From Methylophilaceae bacterium (GTDB lineage Bacteria > Pseudomonadota > Gammaproteobacteria > Burkholderiales > Methylophilaceae): a stretch of 64,000 bases of DNA. Each line of letters starts with the position of its first letter. Positions within the stretch are counted from its first letter, which is position 1. Location: NCBI GenBank assembly GCA_028823485.1, contig JAPKBG010000004.1, positions 1-64,000 of the forward strand. Direction: 5' to 3'. Made by a program: the position numbers and the translations under genes. The notes under the pieces are model-generated. The model did no database searches. It was not told where the DNA came from and worked only from the letters and a program-made list of their open reading frames with translations. Positions 20,460 to 30,042 of the stretch are shown one piece after another.

Positions 20460-21745
20460 TTACGAGTTGGTTCTGTGTGTTTTGACTAGGCGTTTTAATT
20501 CCGGCACACAAGTACCATATTTAGTGCCGCATTTAAGCTTCGCTTGTAGTGTTTGTAAGTCAGCACCTATTTCACACGTTTCAATAATTTCATTTTCAGA
20601 AACATCGTAACAGTTGCAAATGATCTTGCCTCTTGATTTTTGTCCATTCGGTGGTGTGCCTAGCGGAGCAAGGGCCCACTTATGTAAATCGTCACTAAAA
20701 TGAACTTCTAGCATGACTTGCTTAAGCTAATCTGCTGCCAAGGTTTCACCAATCAACCGCACAGCAGTCACTTGGCCATCTTCAACTAGAATGCGTTTGC
20801 TAACACTACGTTTAGCATCGTCATAGCTCAGCATCGGCGCACCTTCCACCATGTCAAGCAAGTCATCCAATTGTGCAATTGTGCAATTGTGCAATTACTT
20901 CTGTATTCGGCTGTTCAATATGTGATGCGCGCAGGACAACCACGCTCTGCTCTCTGCCGTATAAGCCGCAGATGGTATAGTCAAAGTGCTTAAGTAGTGC
21001 GCGAATTTGACTGATTAAGCTTAAGTCATGGCATGTGCTCATGACCGTCATTTGCCACGGCAGGTCGAGTTTCTCTACTCTAACTGCAGTATGTTTGAGC
21101 TCTGGCTGCTTGGAGGTTTTGTCTACATCTGCTGGCATTGGTGCATTCGCACCTAAACCATTCATAAATTGACGGCCCCAATGCATGGGTAAGAATGTTT
21201 GCGCAGTTTTGACTTCATCATATTTTTGAATACGAATATTCAATTCTCCACGCTTATTGCTGAGCTTAACAATGTCACCACCTTTGAGTTGGCGGCGTTG
21301 CATGTCATCCTCGTTCATGGAGAGCAGTGGCTCTTCTACATGGTCATATAGCTGCGCGATGGTGCCTGTATGTACGGCTCATGCCGTGCCATTGGTTGCG
21401 TAAGCGGCCAGTTAACAGGTGTAGCGGCTGCCTGACGTTAGTCACATCTGCTGTTGGTTGGTAAGTGGCATTGGTAAACTTGGCTTTGCCATTGCCTGTT
21501 TGGAATTCCCCATCTGTATACAAGCGCTTTTGGCCTTCTAAATGACCGTCTCTAAATGGCCATTGTTGTGGGCCTTTTTTTTCGGGCAGCTTGTAACTTA
21601 ATCCGGTAATATCTAAATCACGACCACGTGTGGCTTCGCGGTGCTCGTTGAAAATCCTTTCAGTGGTCGGATAATCAAATAGCGCTTTATCACGCGCTAG
21701 CTTTTTATGAATTTTTAACACTTTCAACCCCGCTATTGGAGTCTT
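20460..21745 (-). pseudogene. nasA: Truncated, frameshifted assimilatory nitrate reductase (3' half: molybdopterin-binding C-terminus + BFD-like [2Fe-2S] domain)
   Basis: TERIFNEHREATRGRDLDITGLSYKLPEKKGPQQWPF..TGRLRNQWHGMSRT; LSMNEDDMQRRQLKGGDIVKLSNKRGEL; KIICNCYDVSENEI..LKCGTKYGTCVPELKRLV, in three separate frames/ORFs; N-terminal ~half absent. Confidence 0.85.
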
Positions 21746-21776
21746 TAAAGCTGGATTAATTAAATCAATGTATTAA

Positions 21777-22350
21777 CTAAATCGTTAACATCTTAGCTGC
21801 ATTAGTCAGTTGGTTGGATAAATCAGCTAATTTCATATTGCGTTTCATGGCCATCGTGCGTAGCATTTTGTAAGCCTCATCTTCACCAAGGCCACGCTGC
21901 CGCATTAAAATACCTTTTGCACGTTCAACGACCTTACGTTCATCCAACTTCAGGTTCGCTTGCTGAAGCTCCTCGCGTAAGTGTTTTGTTTCTTCAAATT
22001 TTGCAATCGCTGCCTCTATCACTGGGGTTAACCTTTCACTCGGTGTTGTTCCAGCTATATAAGCACTCACCCCCGCGCTAGTGGCCGCTTTAACGACTTT
22101 TTTCGCTATCTTGTGAAAACATTACAACTGGTCTTGTTTTATTTTTAGTAATCATACAAACGTTATCAAGCACGTCGCGACTAGCCGACTCCGTATCAAT
22201 AATCACCACATCTGGCTCTAGCTCACAACATTTTGCTTGCAAGTGCACGTCATATTCGACATATGCAATCACATCAAATCCATTTTTGATTAGTGATTGC
22301 TTTAGTACTTTTACACACGACAAATTATTGTCAACAATCATCACTTTTAA
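21777..22350 (-). pseudogene. nasT: ANTAR-domain response regulator NasT, split by a +1 A-run frameshift
   Basis: Receiver half MLKVMIVDNNLSCVKVLKQSLIKNGFDVIAYVEYD..VVIIDTESASRDVLDNVCMI..RPVVMFSQDSEK, ANTAR half RLTPVIEAAIAKFEE..LKLDERKVVERAKGILMRQRGLGEDEAYKMLRTMAMKRNMKL; A6 run at 22098-22103. Confidence 0.83.
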
Positions 22351-22587
22351 CATAAGGTGCACTTCAGTTACTATTAAACAGATATTGAGCAATTACTATG
22401 CCAATGGTTGGTATTATTTTGTAACTGTTTGAATATTAATTAAATATTGAGTATTTTTAAGTGTGGGGTTGATTGCTGTGCGGAAAGCTACCTGCACGAT
22501 TTGAGTGCGCATGCACCAATCACTATTGGCACACGTATTGTTTATAGAGATAATGGGAGTGATTAAAATGGCATCAAGTTGATGCCA

Positions 22588-22737
22588 TCAATGGCGATTG
22601 ATGCTGACTTCCTCTGCATGGTAGTAGTGATCAGCATGCTGGGATGTCATTGTCTCTGTATTATGCTGCGCATCGGTTGGTTTGCTGTGTTCAGCAATCG
22701 GATTATTTTGCTCGTCTAACACTCGATAAACCATCAT
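22588..22737 (-). CDS. Small acidic hypothetical protein (49 aa), paralogous to 15612..15764
   Basis: MMVYRVLDEQNNPIAEHSKPTDAQHNTETMTSQHADHYYHAEEVSINRH; shares M..Y.VLDEQN.P and DHY[FY] motifs with the paralog. Confidence 0.6.
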   Translation of the reverse strand: MMVYRVLDEQNNPIAEHSKPTDAQHNTETMTSQHADHYYHAEEVSINRH

Positions 22738-22882
22738 TATTGGCCCCTTAATAAACATGACGTGTATTCAGTATTGCACCTGACTTTAATAAATAATTAT
22801 GTAAATAGAGGGGTATTTTGACCTTATATTTAAACTTAAATAGAAGCATGGTAAAGCCTGAAGTAAAATACTGTCCATTAGC

Positions 22883-23803
22883 ATGAAACAACTATTACTT
22901 AACCCTACTAATGATGTTTTGATATTGCCCGCGCGTTCCGACCGGGTATTTACGTTGCGTGTTAATCGCAACATTGTCATTACCTTACTTGTATCAGTGC
23001 TGCTCCATTTGTCTTTAATATGGATTTTTGCACCTAAGTTGTTTTCTATGGGAGCACCAGTTGAAGATGCGCCGCCATTAGAAATCACACTGGGGCCACC
23101 ACAAAAAGAAGAGACTGCTCCAAGTGAAGCAGAGTTACTAAGCACCAAGGTGGCTGAGAAAACACCAAACAAGCCAAAGCGTAAGCTAGTCAAGGCGAGG
23201 CCACCCAAACAAAGAAAATCTCCTGTAGCCGTAGCAAAAAGCTCAACATTAACAGTGCCAAAAAAGGAGGAGCTTAATAAAGCCCAGCCACAACCCAAGC
23301 CGAAAGGAACGTCTGCTGAGCCTTTGCCAGGTGAGGATATGCAAGCTTATGTAAGAAGGCAGCAGCGCGCTAAACTGGCGAAGCAAGGGCTTTCTGAACA
23401 AGATGTGGAAGCAGTGATTGCCAGCAGTAACCCACAAAGTGAGGGTGACAAGCGCGATGCGAAAATTAAATCCAACCTGAATCTAGGTGACACCAATGGC
23501 ATTTTTGAGATTAGACTAAAAACTGCAAACAAAGCGCAATTTAGTTTCAAAGGCTGGAAGAGTAATATTAATACAGCACGTTTAGAAATTATTGATGTTT
23601 TTGCCGATGATGGCGAAGATATTAACCTGGCTATCGTTCGAAGCATGATCCGCATTATTCGCCGTGATTATGATGGCGACTTCAAATGGGAGTCACGTCG
23701 ACTTGGCAACGTGCTGACGCTCTCTGCCAGAGTGGAAGATACAGCTGGACTAGAATCCTTTTTAATGCAGGAGTTTTTTAGCACTGGTGGTCGTTTTCGC
23801 TAG
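22883..23803 (+). CDS. TonB-like N-terminally anchored protein with Pro/Lys-rich linker and uncharacterised C-terminal domain
   Basis: Single TM (ITLLVSVLLHLSLIWIFAPKLF), Pro/Lys-rich linker, then FEIRLKTANKAQFSFKGWKSNINTARLEIIDVFADDGEDINLAIVRSMIRIIRRDYDGDFKWESRRLG.. Confidence 0.65.
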   Translation: MKQLLLNPTNDVLILPARSDRVFTLRVNRNIVITLLVSVLLHLSLIWIFAPKLFSMGAPVEDAPPLEITLGPPQKEETAPSEAELLSTKVAEKTPNKPKRKLVKARPPKQRKSPVAVAKSSTLTVPKKEELNKAQPQPKPKGTSAEPLPGEDMQAYVRRQQRAKLAKQGLSEQDVEAVIASSNPQSEGDKRDAKIKSNLNLGDTNGIFEIRLKTANKAQFSFKGWKSNINTARLEIIDVFADDGEDINLAIVRSMIRIIRRDYDGDFKWESRRLGNVLTLSARVEDTAGLESFLMQEFFSTGGRFR

Positions 23804-23839
23804 TGTAGAGCACCCTGTGTGAGTTTATTTTGGCGCCCT

Positions 23840-24343
23840 TTATCTAGGGCCTAAAAAATCACGTTTACCCAGCTCTACACCATTGTTACGTAACAAACTA
23901 TAAGTAGTAGTCACGTGAAAATACACGTTTGGTTGTACCCAGCGCAATAGATAGTCTAGTCCAACAAATTCTCTTCTTGAATCATGCACCATCATTTCAA
24001 TATGGCGTGTTTCTGCACCTTCTAATTGCACAGGCTTGATGCTATTTAAAAAGGCGACGGTTTTTAAAAGGCGCTCTTCAAGTGCTTCAAATGTGGTTTC
24101 ATCGTCTTCATACTTAGGTACTTCTAAACCAGCTAAACGTGCACCAGCACCTTTGCTCATATCCGTTGCAATTTGTACTTGTCTTCTGAGTGGGTACATG
24201 TCGGGTGACAATCGAGCATTTAACAATACGGACTGTTCGATGTTGCGCGCCTCTGTAAAGCGCCGACCTTTTTTGATGATATGTAAACAGTTGTTTAAGG
24301 CTAGGATGAGTGGTGATATGCTGATGTCATAGATGTTAACCAT
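23840..24343 (-). CDS. DUF1993 family protein
   Basis: ISPLILALNNCLHIIKKG..LSPDMYPLRRQVQIATDMSKGAGARLAGLEVPKYEDDETTFEALEERL.. Confidence 0.88.
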   Translation of the reverse strand: MVNIYDISISPLILALNNCLHIIKKGRRFTEARNIEQSVLLNARLSPDMYPLRRQVQIATDMSKGAGARLAGLEVPKYEDDETTFEALEERLLKTVAFLNSIKPVQLEGAETRHIEMMVHDSRREFVGLDYLLRWVQPNVYFHVTTTYSLLRNNGVELGKRDFLGPR

Positions 24344-24417
24344 TTGGAGGCTCCTAAAAGATTGAGGCTTGTTTTAGTCAAATTTTCGTTGATGTAAAGA
24401 AAATGATTCTAGCTTAT

Positions 24418-25653
24418 TTAATGCAGCTGCTCCAATTCAAGTTCGCGTAGCTTTGGTGCTCTATTTGCAGTAATGCCCACTACACTTAAGGTCATGAGCC
24501 CACCAAATACGACTGAGGGAATCAAACCCATTAAGCGAGCCATCACGCCAGATTCAAATGCACCAATTTCATTGGATGAGCCAATGAATATACCGTTGAT
24601 AGCAGAGACTCGGCCGCGCATTTCATCTGGTGTTGCCAGTTGCATGATGGTTGATCTAAGGATAACGGAAACGCCATCAAATGCACCTGCGGCCATTAAA
24701 ATAATGGCAGAAAGCCAGAAAGAAGTACTTAACGCAAACGCGATAATACAAACACCAAAGCCAGCGACTGACGATAATAACCATCGGCCAGCATGCAAAT
24801 TAATCGGATGTCTAGTAATCCATAAGCCTGTCAAAATCGCGCCTAGTGCAGGCGTTGCACGCAGTATGCCCAGTCCTTCAGGCCCGACTTGGTAGACGTC
24901 TTGTACAAAAGCAGGGAGCAAGGCAATGGCACCACCAAAAAGCACGGCAAACATATCTAACATCTGCGCACTCAAGACGATTTGGTTGCTCCATACAAAG
25001 CGCAAGCCTTCGGCAATGCTTTTAAATACGGGCGCTCTTTCTTTTGCTGGCGGCTCTTTGATTGTTAGCCGTAAAATCGCGAAAGCAGCACCTGCACATA
25101 AGAGGCTAGCTAGAGCATAAGCGGCTGCTTTACTCGAAAAGCCAACTAAGAGACCGCCAATCGCGGGGCCAACAACGGAGCCGACTTGAAAGCAGGAGTT
25201 ACCAATGCTGGCACCACGCGCAAATGTCGCGCGTGGCACAATAATGGCGAATAAGGTGTTGTAGCTGGGAGAAATAAACGCGCGTGCAAATCCAGTCAGT
25301 GTGATAGCCGCATAAATCCAAAGTACTGTATTACCCACGACCATGCCCATGACGATCGCGGTGAGAGCCAAAGCACCAAGGCATAAAACACTAGAAGACA
25401 ATATGGCAAAAAATCGTCTTGAGCAATAGTGATCGACAGCGTGGCCCGCAAATAATGCACTAGAGAAATAGGGAATCACTTCAGCCAAGCCGATTAAACC
25501 CAGTGCAAGTGGGTCATGCGTTAATTCGTAGATATGCCAACCTGCCACTACCGCCATGATTTGGTAGGCCAATAGCATTTGGACACGAAAGGCCAATAGC
25601 TTGGAGAACGCAAATTGTTGACTAGTAAATAGCTGGTTAATGGATAGGTGCAT
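24418..25653 (-). CDS. MFS transporter (EntS-like)
   Basis: 12-TM pattern; YQIMAVVAGWHIYELTHDPLALGLIGLAEVIPYFSSALFAGHAVDHYCSRR..; ATPDEMRGRVSAINGIFIGSSNEIGAFESG. Confidence 0.88.
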   Translation of the reverse strand: MHLSINQLFTSQQFAFSKLLAFRVQMLLAYQIMAVVAGWHIYELTHDPLALGLIGLAEVIPYFSSALFAGHAVDHYCSRRFFAILSSSVLCLGALALTAIVMGMVVGNTVLWIYAAITLTGFARAFISPSYNTLFAIIVPRATFARGASIGNSCFQVGSVVGPAIGGLLVGFSSKAAAYALASLLCAGAAFAILRLTIKEPPAKERAPVFKSIAEGLRFVWSNQIVLSAQMLDMFAVLFGGAIALLPAFVQDVYQVGPEGLGILRATPALGAILTGLWITRHPINLHAGRWLLSSVAGFGVCIIAFALSTSFWLSAIILMAAGAFDGVSVILRSTIMQLATPDEMRGRVSAINGIFIGSSNEIGAFESGVMARLMGLIPSVVFGGLMTLSVVGITANRAPKLRELELEQLH

Positions 25654-25851
25654 GCGCGCATTATAGGTTTAAATGGTACAAACTTAAACAACACTTAAAA
25701 CTGTCACTATTTATGTTTGTGTACAATAGGCATCGTTAGCACAGTGAATAAGGTAGTAAGTGTGTGAGAACACATGGATGAGCCGTCGTTGACCTAGTGT
25801 GACTCTGCCGATATAGATTAGGCGTGCTAACCCTTTTGGCCATTAAACTGG

Positions 25852-26793
25852 ATGATATTGCGATTTTTTAACTACAGTGTTGTTTTGGGATTAGTGGTAC
25901 TCATTGGCATCATTGGTTTAAAGCAAGATGAAAAACCTCAATCCATTGAGGTTTATGTGACCGTTGACTGGGAAGGTCGATCTTTAGATGATGAAGACAT
26001 TGAGGCTATGCAATCTTTTCGGCAGCAGTTTCCATACATTCCCATGTTACAGCTACTCAATCCAGCTTATTTTGTACGTAATCATGCTTACCCAGCACGG
26101 TTAGCGCAGACGGTTCAGTCGACCTTTCTCCCTATAGATACACAAGGTTTGCATGTGCATGCATGGAAGTCACTAACGGAATATTGCGGTGTGGCGTACC
26201 AATACAGTCATTCGTTTGCTGACATGGATGAAAACTGTCAAAAAGGTGATTGTGGTTATACCGTCAGCTTGGAGTTTGCTTATACAGAACAAGCATTAAC
26301 TAAACTTATTGCCTGCAGTAATCAAATTTTAATCGATAACGGATTTAACAAGTCGGTGCATTTTCGTGCGGGTGGTTGGCAGTTAGGCCCTAAATTGATT
26401 GCAGCATTGGAAGCGAATGATTTTACTTGGGACAGCTCTAGAATTGATGCTGACTTGCTCACAACTCGATGGCATGAAGACAGTGGTATGGTGACGATGC
26501 TGCGCCAGCTACACCCAAACAGCACACCGTTAGACCAGCCTTACTTGCTGGGGAAAAAGCTAATGGAAGTCCCCAATAATGCAGCATTGGCAGATTACAC
26601 TAGTACTAAGCAAATAGTGACCTTATTTAAAAGCTTGATTGCTGAAAAGAAACAAGTGATGGTGCTCGGTTTTCATCAAGAGACCGCAGCAGATTTTTTA
26701 GTCAATTTAGAAAAAGCCATTCCAGAAATGGAGGCCATTGCTGCGGCTGGAAATATTCGATTAGTATGGGTTGTCCAACGACAGCCGACTTAA
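25852..26793 (+). CDS. Polysaccharide deacetylase-like protein
   Basis: VYVTVDWEGRSL..; LHVHAWKSLTEYCGV; KSVHFRAGGWQLGPKLIAALEANDFTWDSS; signal-anchor N-terminus. Confidence 0.65.
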   Translation: MILRFFNYSVVLGLVVLIGIIGLKQDEKPQSIEVYVTVDWEGRSLDDEDIEAMQSFRQQFPYIPMLQLLNPAYFVRNHAYPARLAQTVQSTFLPIDTQGLHVHAWKSLTEYCGVAYQYSHSFADMDENCQKGDCGYTVSLEFAYTEQALTKLIACSNQILIDNGFNKSVHFRAGGWQLGPKLIAALEANDFTWDSSRIDADLLTTRWHEDSGMVTMLRQLHPNSTPLDQPYLLGKKLMEVPNNAALADYTSTKQIVTLFKSLIAEKKQVMVLGFHQETAADFLVNLEKAIPEMEAIAAAGNIRLVWVVQRQPT

Positions 26794-26843
26794 TTTTTTG
26801 TAAAGCAGGTAAAATGTGATTTTATTTTTTAGTTGTTACGCCC

Positions 26844-27794
26844 ATGCAAGTTGATTTAGCGCAGGCCATTGCTTTAATTAAGCGTGGCGAAGTAGTGGCC
26901 ATCCCGACCGAGACGGTTTATGGGCTGGCTGCAGATGCACGTAATGAAGGTGCGCTGAAGCAAATCTTTGCCATTAAACAGCGGCCTACGAATAACCCAT
27001 TAATTGTCCATTTGGCGAGTAGTGAGCAGGTGTTGGATTGGGCGAAAGTCTTTCCACCATTGGCACAAAAGTTAGCCGCTGCTTTCTGGCCGGGGCCATT
27101 GACCATCGTATTGCCAGCAAAAGAGTCGGTTTCCAGTATTCTGCGAGCAGGCGAGCCGACGGTTGCTTTACGCGTACCGGCACACCAAATCGCACAACAA
27201 GTATTGCAACAAACAGGCCTGGGCTTGGCTGCACCATCTGCCAATAAATACACACAACTAAGCCCGACAACGGCGCAACATGTAGCTAATGGCCTAGGAA
27301 ATTCAGTGCCTGTATTAGATGGCGGAGCGTGCCAAGTGGGCATAGAGTCGACTATTGTTGCCATTGATGGGGACCAATGGCAATTGTTACGTTTGGGAAT
27401 GATCTCTGAAGCGCAGGTCGCTTCAGTGGTTGGCGTTCAGTCTAAACTACCAACTTTACAAGACGATAAACCTTTACCTAAAGCACCAGGCCAGCACTTG
27501 CTGCATTACTCACCGAAAACACCTGTGGAACTGTTTGCGTCGAGAGCGGCCTTATTGCAGGCGGCAGAAAATGCAGATTGTGCCGCTTTGTTATTAGGTG
27601 AAGGAAAGATCGCTAGCGGCAAGACGTTTAATTTGCCTAATGAGCCAGTTAGTTTTGCGGAACAGTTGTATGACACTTTGCACCAGATGGATGCGCTAGC
27701 AGTGGCTATATTGCTGATTGAGGCGCCACCCCGGCAGCCAGAGTGGTTGGCGATTCATGATCGATTAACGCGCGCATCACGTAAACTTAACTAA
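26844..27794 (+). CDS. L-threonylcarbamoyladenylate synthase (Sua5/YciO/YrdC/YwlC family)
   Basis: GEVVAIPTETVYGLAADARNEGALKQIFAIKQRPTNNPLIVHL..FWPGPLTIVLP..ALRVPAH..SANKYTQLSPTTAQHV; C-terminal Sua5 domain APGQHLLHYSPKTP. Confidence 0.93.
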   Translation: MQVDLAQAIALIKRGEVVAIPTETVYGLAADARNEGALKQIFAIKQRPTNNPLIVHLASSEQVLDWAKVFPPLAQKLAAAFWPGPLTIVLPAKESVSSILRAGEPTVALRVPAHQIAQQVLQQTGLGLAAPSANKYTQLSPTTAQHVANGLGNSVPVLDGGACQVGIESTIVAIDGDQWQLLRLGMISEAQVASVVGVQSKLPTLQDDKPLPKAPGQHLLHYSPKTPVELFASRAALLQAAENADCAALLLGEGKIASGKTFNLPNEPVSFAEQLYDTLHQMDALAVAILLIEAPPRQPEWLAIHDRLTRASRKLN

Positions 27795-27852
27795 AAACTA
27801 CTTGTCATCAACGATAAAAGCGAGTAATTTTGACACTACTAGGTAGTGATAT

Positions 27853-28083
27853 TTGGAGTTCGTTATGGATAATAAATATGGTTTAGGTAGTGCCAAAGTA
27901 GCACAGGTTAAGCATGATGAAAATCATGAGGATGTTGTGGTACACCCCACGGAATGCAAGTCCTGTGGCAGTAATGAGTTGTCATTAAGCCCGACAATGC
28001 AGGATCACCTCTGCAGCGCATGTGGTGAATGGCAGAATGATGTCCCACAAGGGTACTCTACAGGCCGTAGTAGTGATTACTGA
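27853..28083 (+). CDS. Small zinc-ribbon-like hypothetical protein
   Basis: CKSCGS..HLCSACGEWQ, two CxxC pairs; SD ggag upstream. Confidence 0.6.
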   Translation: MEFVMDNKYGLGSAKVAQVKHDENHEDVVVHPTECKSCGSNELSLSPTMQDHLCSACGEWQNDVPQGYSTGRSSDY

Positions 28084-29012
28084 AAACTGTCGTTGCAGGC
28101 TAATGTGTTTTTTTCGGCGCATCCAAGCCCTGCTGTAGCAGCAGGATGTTCAGGGTGTAATGATAAAGTTTGCTCAAAATACTGTTTGGCCTTGTTAAAA
28201 TTCCCTTTTTTTTCTTCAGCAATGCCAGCGTAATAATAGGCTTCGGCAGACTTCGGTTCTGCTTGCATCCATAACTGAGCAATACGATTTAGCTCACTCC
28301 ATTGTTCATTTTTAAATGGCTGTACGACGCGCATGAAAAAAGGGCGCTTCTCTTCTGGGGCATCCCAAAATGGTAAAACATCAGTTTCCATTGATGTGAT
28401 GTCAGGTTGTTTTAATAACGCTTTAATCCACTTCGCTGGGACGTTGTAATAATAAGCTTGTTTGCCAGGGCTTTTAAAAGTGCTAATAGCCAACAATTTC
28501 CCATCAACATCAAAGACAGGGCTACCGCTAGCACCCATCACAAAAGATGCACTTGTTCTAATAATGGAGCTGTCATCATGTGGGTACAGCGCTTTGATTT
28601 TACCTTCTGTGTACTGTGGTTTTGGCGGGCCGCCAGGGAAGCCAATTGAAAAAATGTTTTGCTCGTAGCGTAAGTTTTCATAGTCACCAAACTCCACAGG
28701 TGTTAAGCCCGCATACTGAAACCGTAAAATACAGAGGTCATGTTTCCAGTCGGCCTTCAGAGCAATGGGGGTGTAATTATCTCCGTATTTGGTAATGCTG
28801 ACACCTGTGCTATTGGCTAATACATGACAGTTGGTGACAACTAAATCCTTGCTAATAGCGATGCCAGTGCCGACGCCATGACCACCTTTTTTAGTGCCAA
28901 CATGCACTTTGACCACGGAAGCTTTAAGTCTAAAGCTGAGTTCGTCGCGTGTTTCAGCTAATAGACTGCTGTGCATGAAGGTTAATACTAAAAAAACAGT
29001 TAATAGGGGCAT
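28077..29012 (-). CDS. Trypsin-like serine protease with TPR-like C-terminus (paralog of 19400..20368)
   Basis: GTGIAISKDLVVTNCHVLAN, HDLCIL, GASGSPVFD triad; AEAYYYAGIAEEKKGNFNKAKQYFEQTLSLHPEHP. Confidence 0.88.
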   Translation of the reverse strand: MPLLTVFLVLTFMHSSLLAETRDELSFRLKASVVKVHVGTKKGGHGVGTGIAISKDLVVTNCHVLANSTGVSITKYGDNYTPIALKADWKHDLCILRFQYAGLTPVEFGDYENLRYEQNIFSIGFPGGPPKPQYTEGKIKALYPHDDSSIIRTSASFVMGASGSPVFDVDGKLLAISTFKSPGKQAYYYNVPAKWIKALLKQPDITSMETDVLPFWDAPEEKRPFFMRVVQPFKNEQWSELNRIAQLWMQAEPKSAEAYYYAGIAEEKKGNFNKAKQYFEQTLSLHPEHPAATAGLGCAEKNTLACNDSFQ

Positions 29013-29211
29013 CGTGATTATCTCGTATTAAATAGAATGTAATGCAATAGACCTCAAGGTAAAGCAAGTGGTTCGAACTGTAAAGTGACTTGTGTTAAAG
29101 AAATATTGCAAATTAATGAAAATAATTTTATTTTTTAACCATATAGGGGTGAAACAGACATTAAAGCCTTGTAGAATAGAGAGTTGAACAAACAGCAAAG
29201 ATAGTGAATTT

Positions 29212-29949
29212 ATGATTATCAAATCAGAAGTTGTTGATTTAAACACCCCAACTGGGGTGATGCGCACTTATATCCACCGCCCAGCGCATGATAAAAAAGC
29301 ACCTGCGATTTTGTTTTATTCAGAAATTTTTCATCAAACAGGCCCTATTGAGCGCGCTGCAAAATTGATGGCAGGCCAAGGCTATGCAGTGTTGGTGTCT
29401 GAAGTGTTTCATGAATTAAATCCGGTTGGCACGGTATTGGGTTATGACGATGCCGGTCGTGACAAAGGCAATGCAGATAAAGCCGCTAAAGATGTGCAAG
29501 GCTACGATGCCGATAACCGAGCGATGATTGACTATGTGAAAACACAAGACTGGTATGATGGCAACTTAGGCGCAATGGGGTTTTGCATCGGCGGTCATTT
29601 GGCTTTCCGTGCGGCGTTACAGCCAGAGGTGCAAGCAACCGCTTGTTTTTATGCGACTGACTTGCATACGAATACGATTCCGAATCAACCTGGGCAACAT
29701 AGCATGGAAAAGCTGGCTGATATTCAAGGCGAATTGATGATGCTATGGGGCAGACAAGATAACCATGTCGATACGGCTGGACGTATGCTGGTGTATCAGA
29801 AATTAACGGATGCAGATATTACGTTCTCATGGCATGAATTTAATGCCCAACATGCATTTATGCGTGATGAAGGTGATCGTTATGATCCGCAAGCAGCAAT
29901 GACAGGTTACCAATTAGCCATACAAATGTTTAGTAACACCTTGAAGTAA
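29212..29949 (+). CDS. Dienelactone hydrolase family protein
   Basis: GVMRTYIHRPAHDKKAPAILFYSEIFHQTGPIERAAKLMAGQGYAVLVSE; LGAMGFCIGGHLAFRAAL; HAFMRDEGDRYDP. Confidence 0.92.
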   Translation: MIIKSEVVDLNTPTGVMRTYIHRPAHDKKAPAILFYSEIFHQTGPIERAAKLMAGQGYAVLVSEVFHELNPVGTVLGYDDAGRDKGNADKAAKDVQGYDADNRAMIDYVKTQDWYDGNLGAMGFCIGGHLAFRAALQPEVQATACFYATDLHTNTIPNQPGQHSMEKLADIQGELMMLWGRQDNHVDTAGRMLVYQKLTDADITFSWHEFNAQHAFMRDEGDRYDPQAAMTGYQLAIQMFSNTLK

Positions 29950-30042
29950 AACTGAAAAAGTAGTAACAATCGAGTGCTTGAGCCAAAAGCGATAGCGCAT
30001 TAATCATTTAAATTACCCATTTAAAGAAAGAGTATTGAGAAA

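Noticed and set aside
20868-20896. 8-bp repeat as a CRISPR or phase-variable contingency locus
   Set aside because: No spacers, and the host gene is a truncated pseudogene so switching would have no obvious effect; kept only as a slippage observation.
22441-22560. Leader RNA/ANTAR target upstream of nasT
   Set aside because: No clear paired hexanucleotide-loop hairpins could be drawn by eye.
25741-25851. Possible structured ncRNA upstream of the polysaccharide deacetylase-like gene
   Set aside because: Some short complementary segments, but no convincing promoter/terminator pair or recognisable family.
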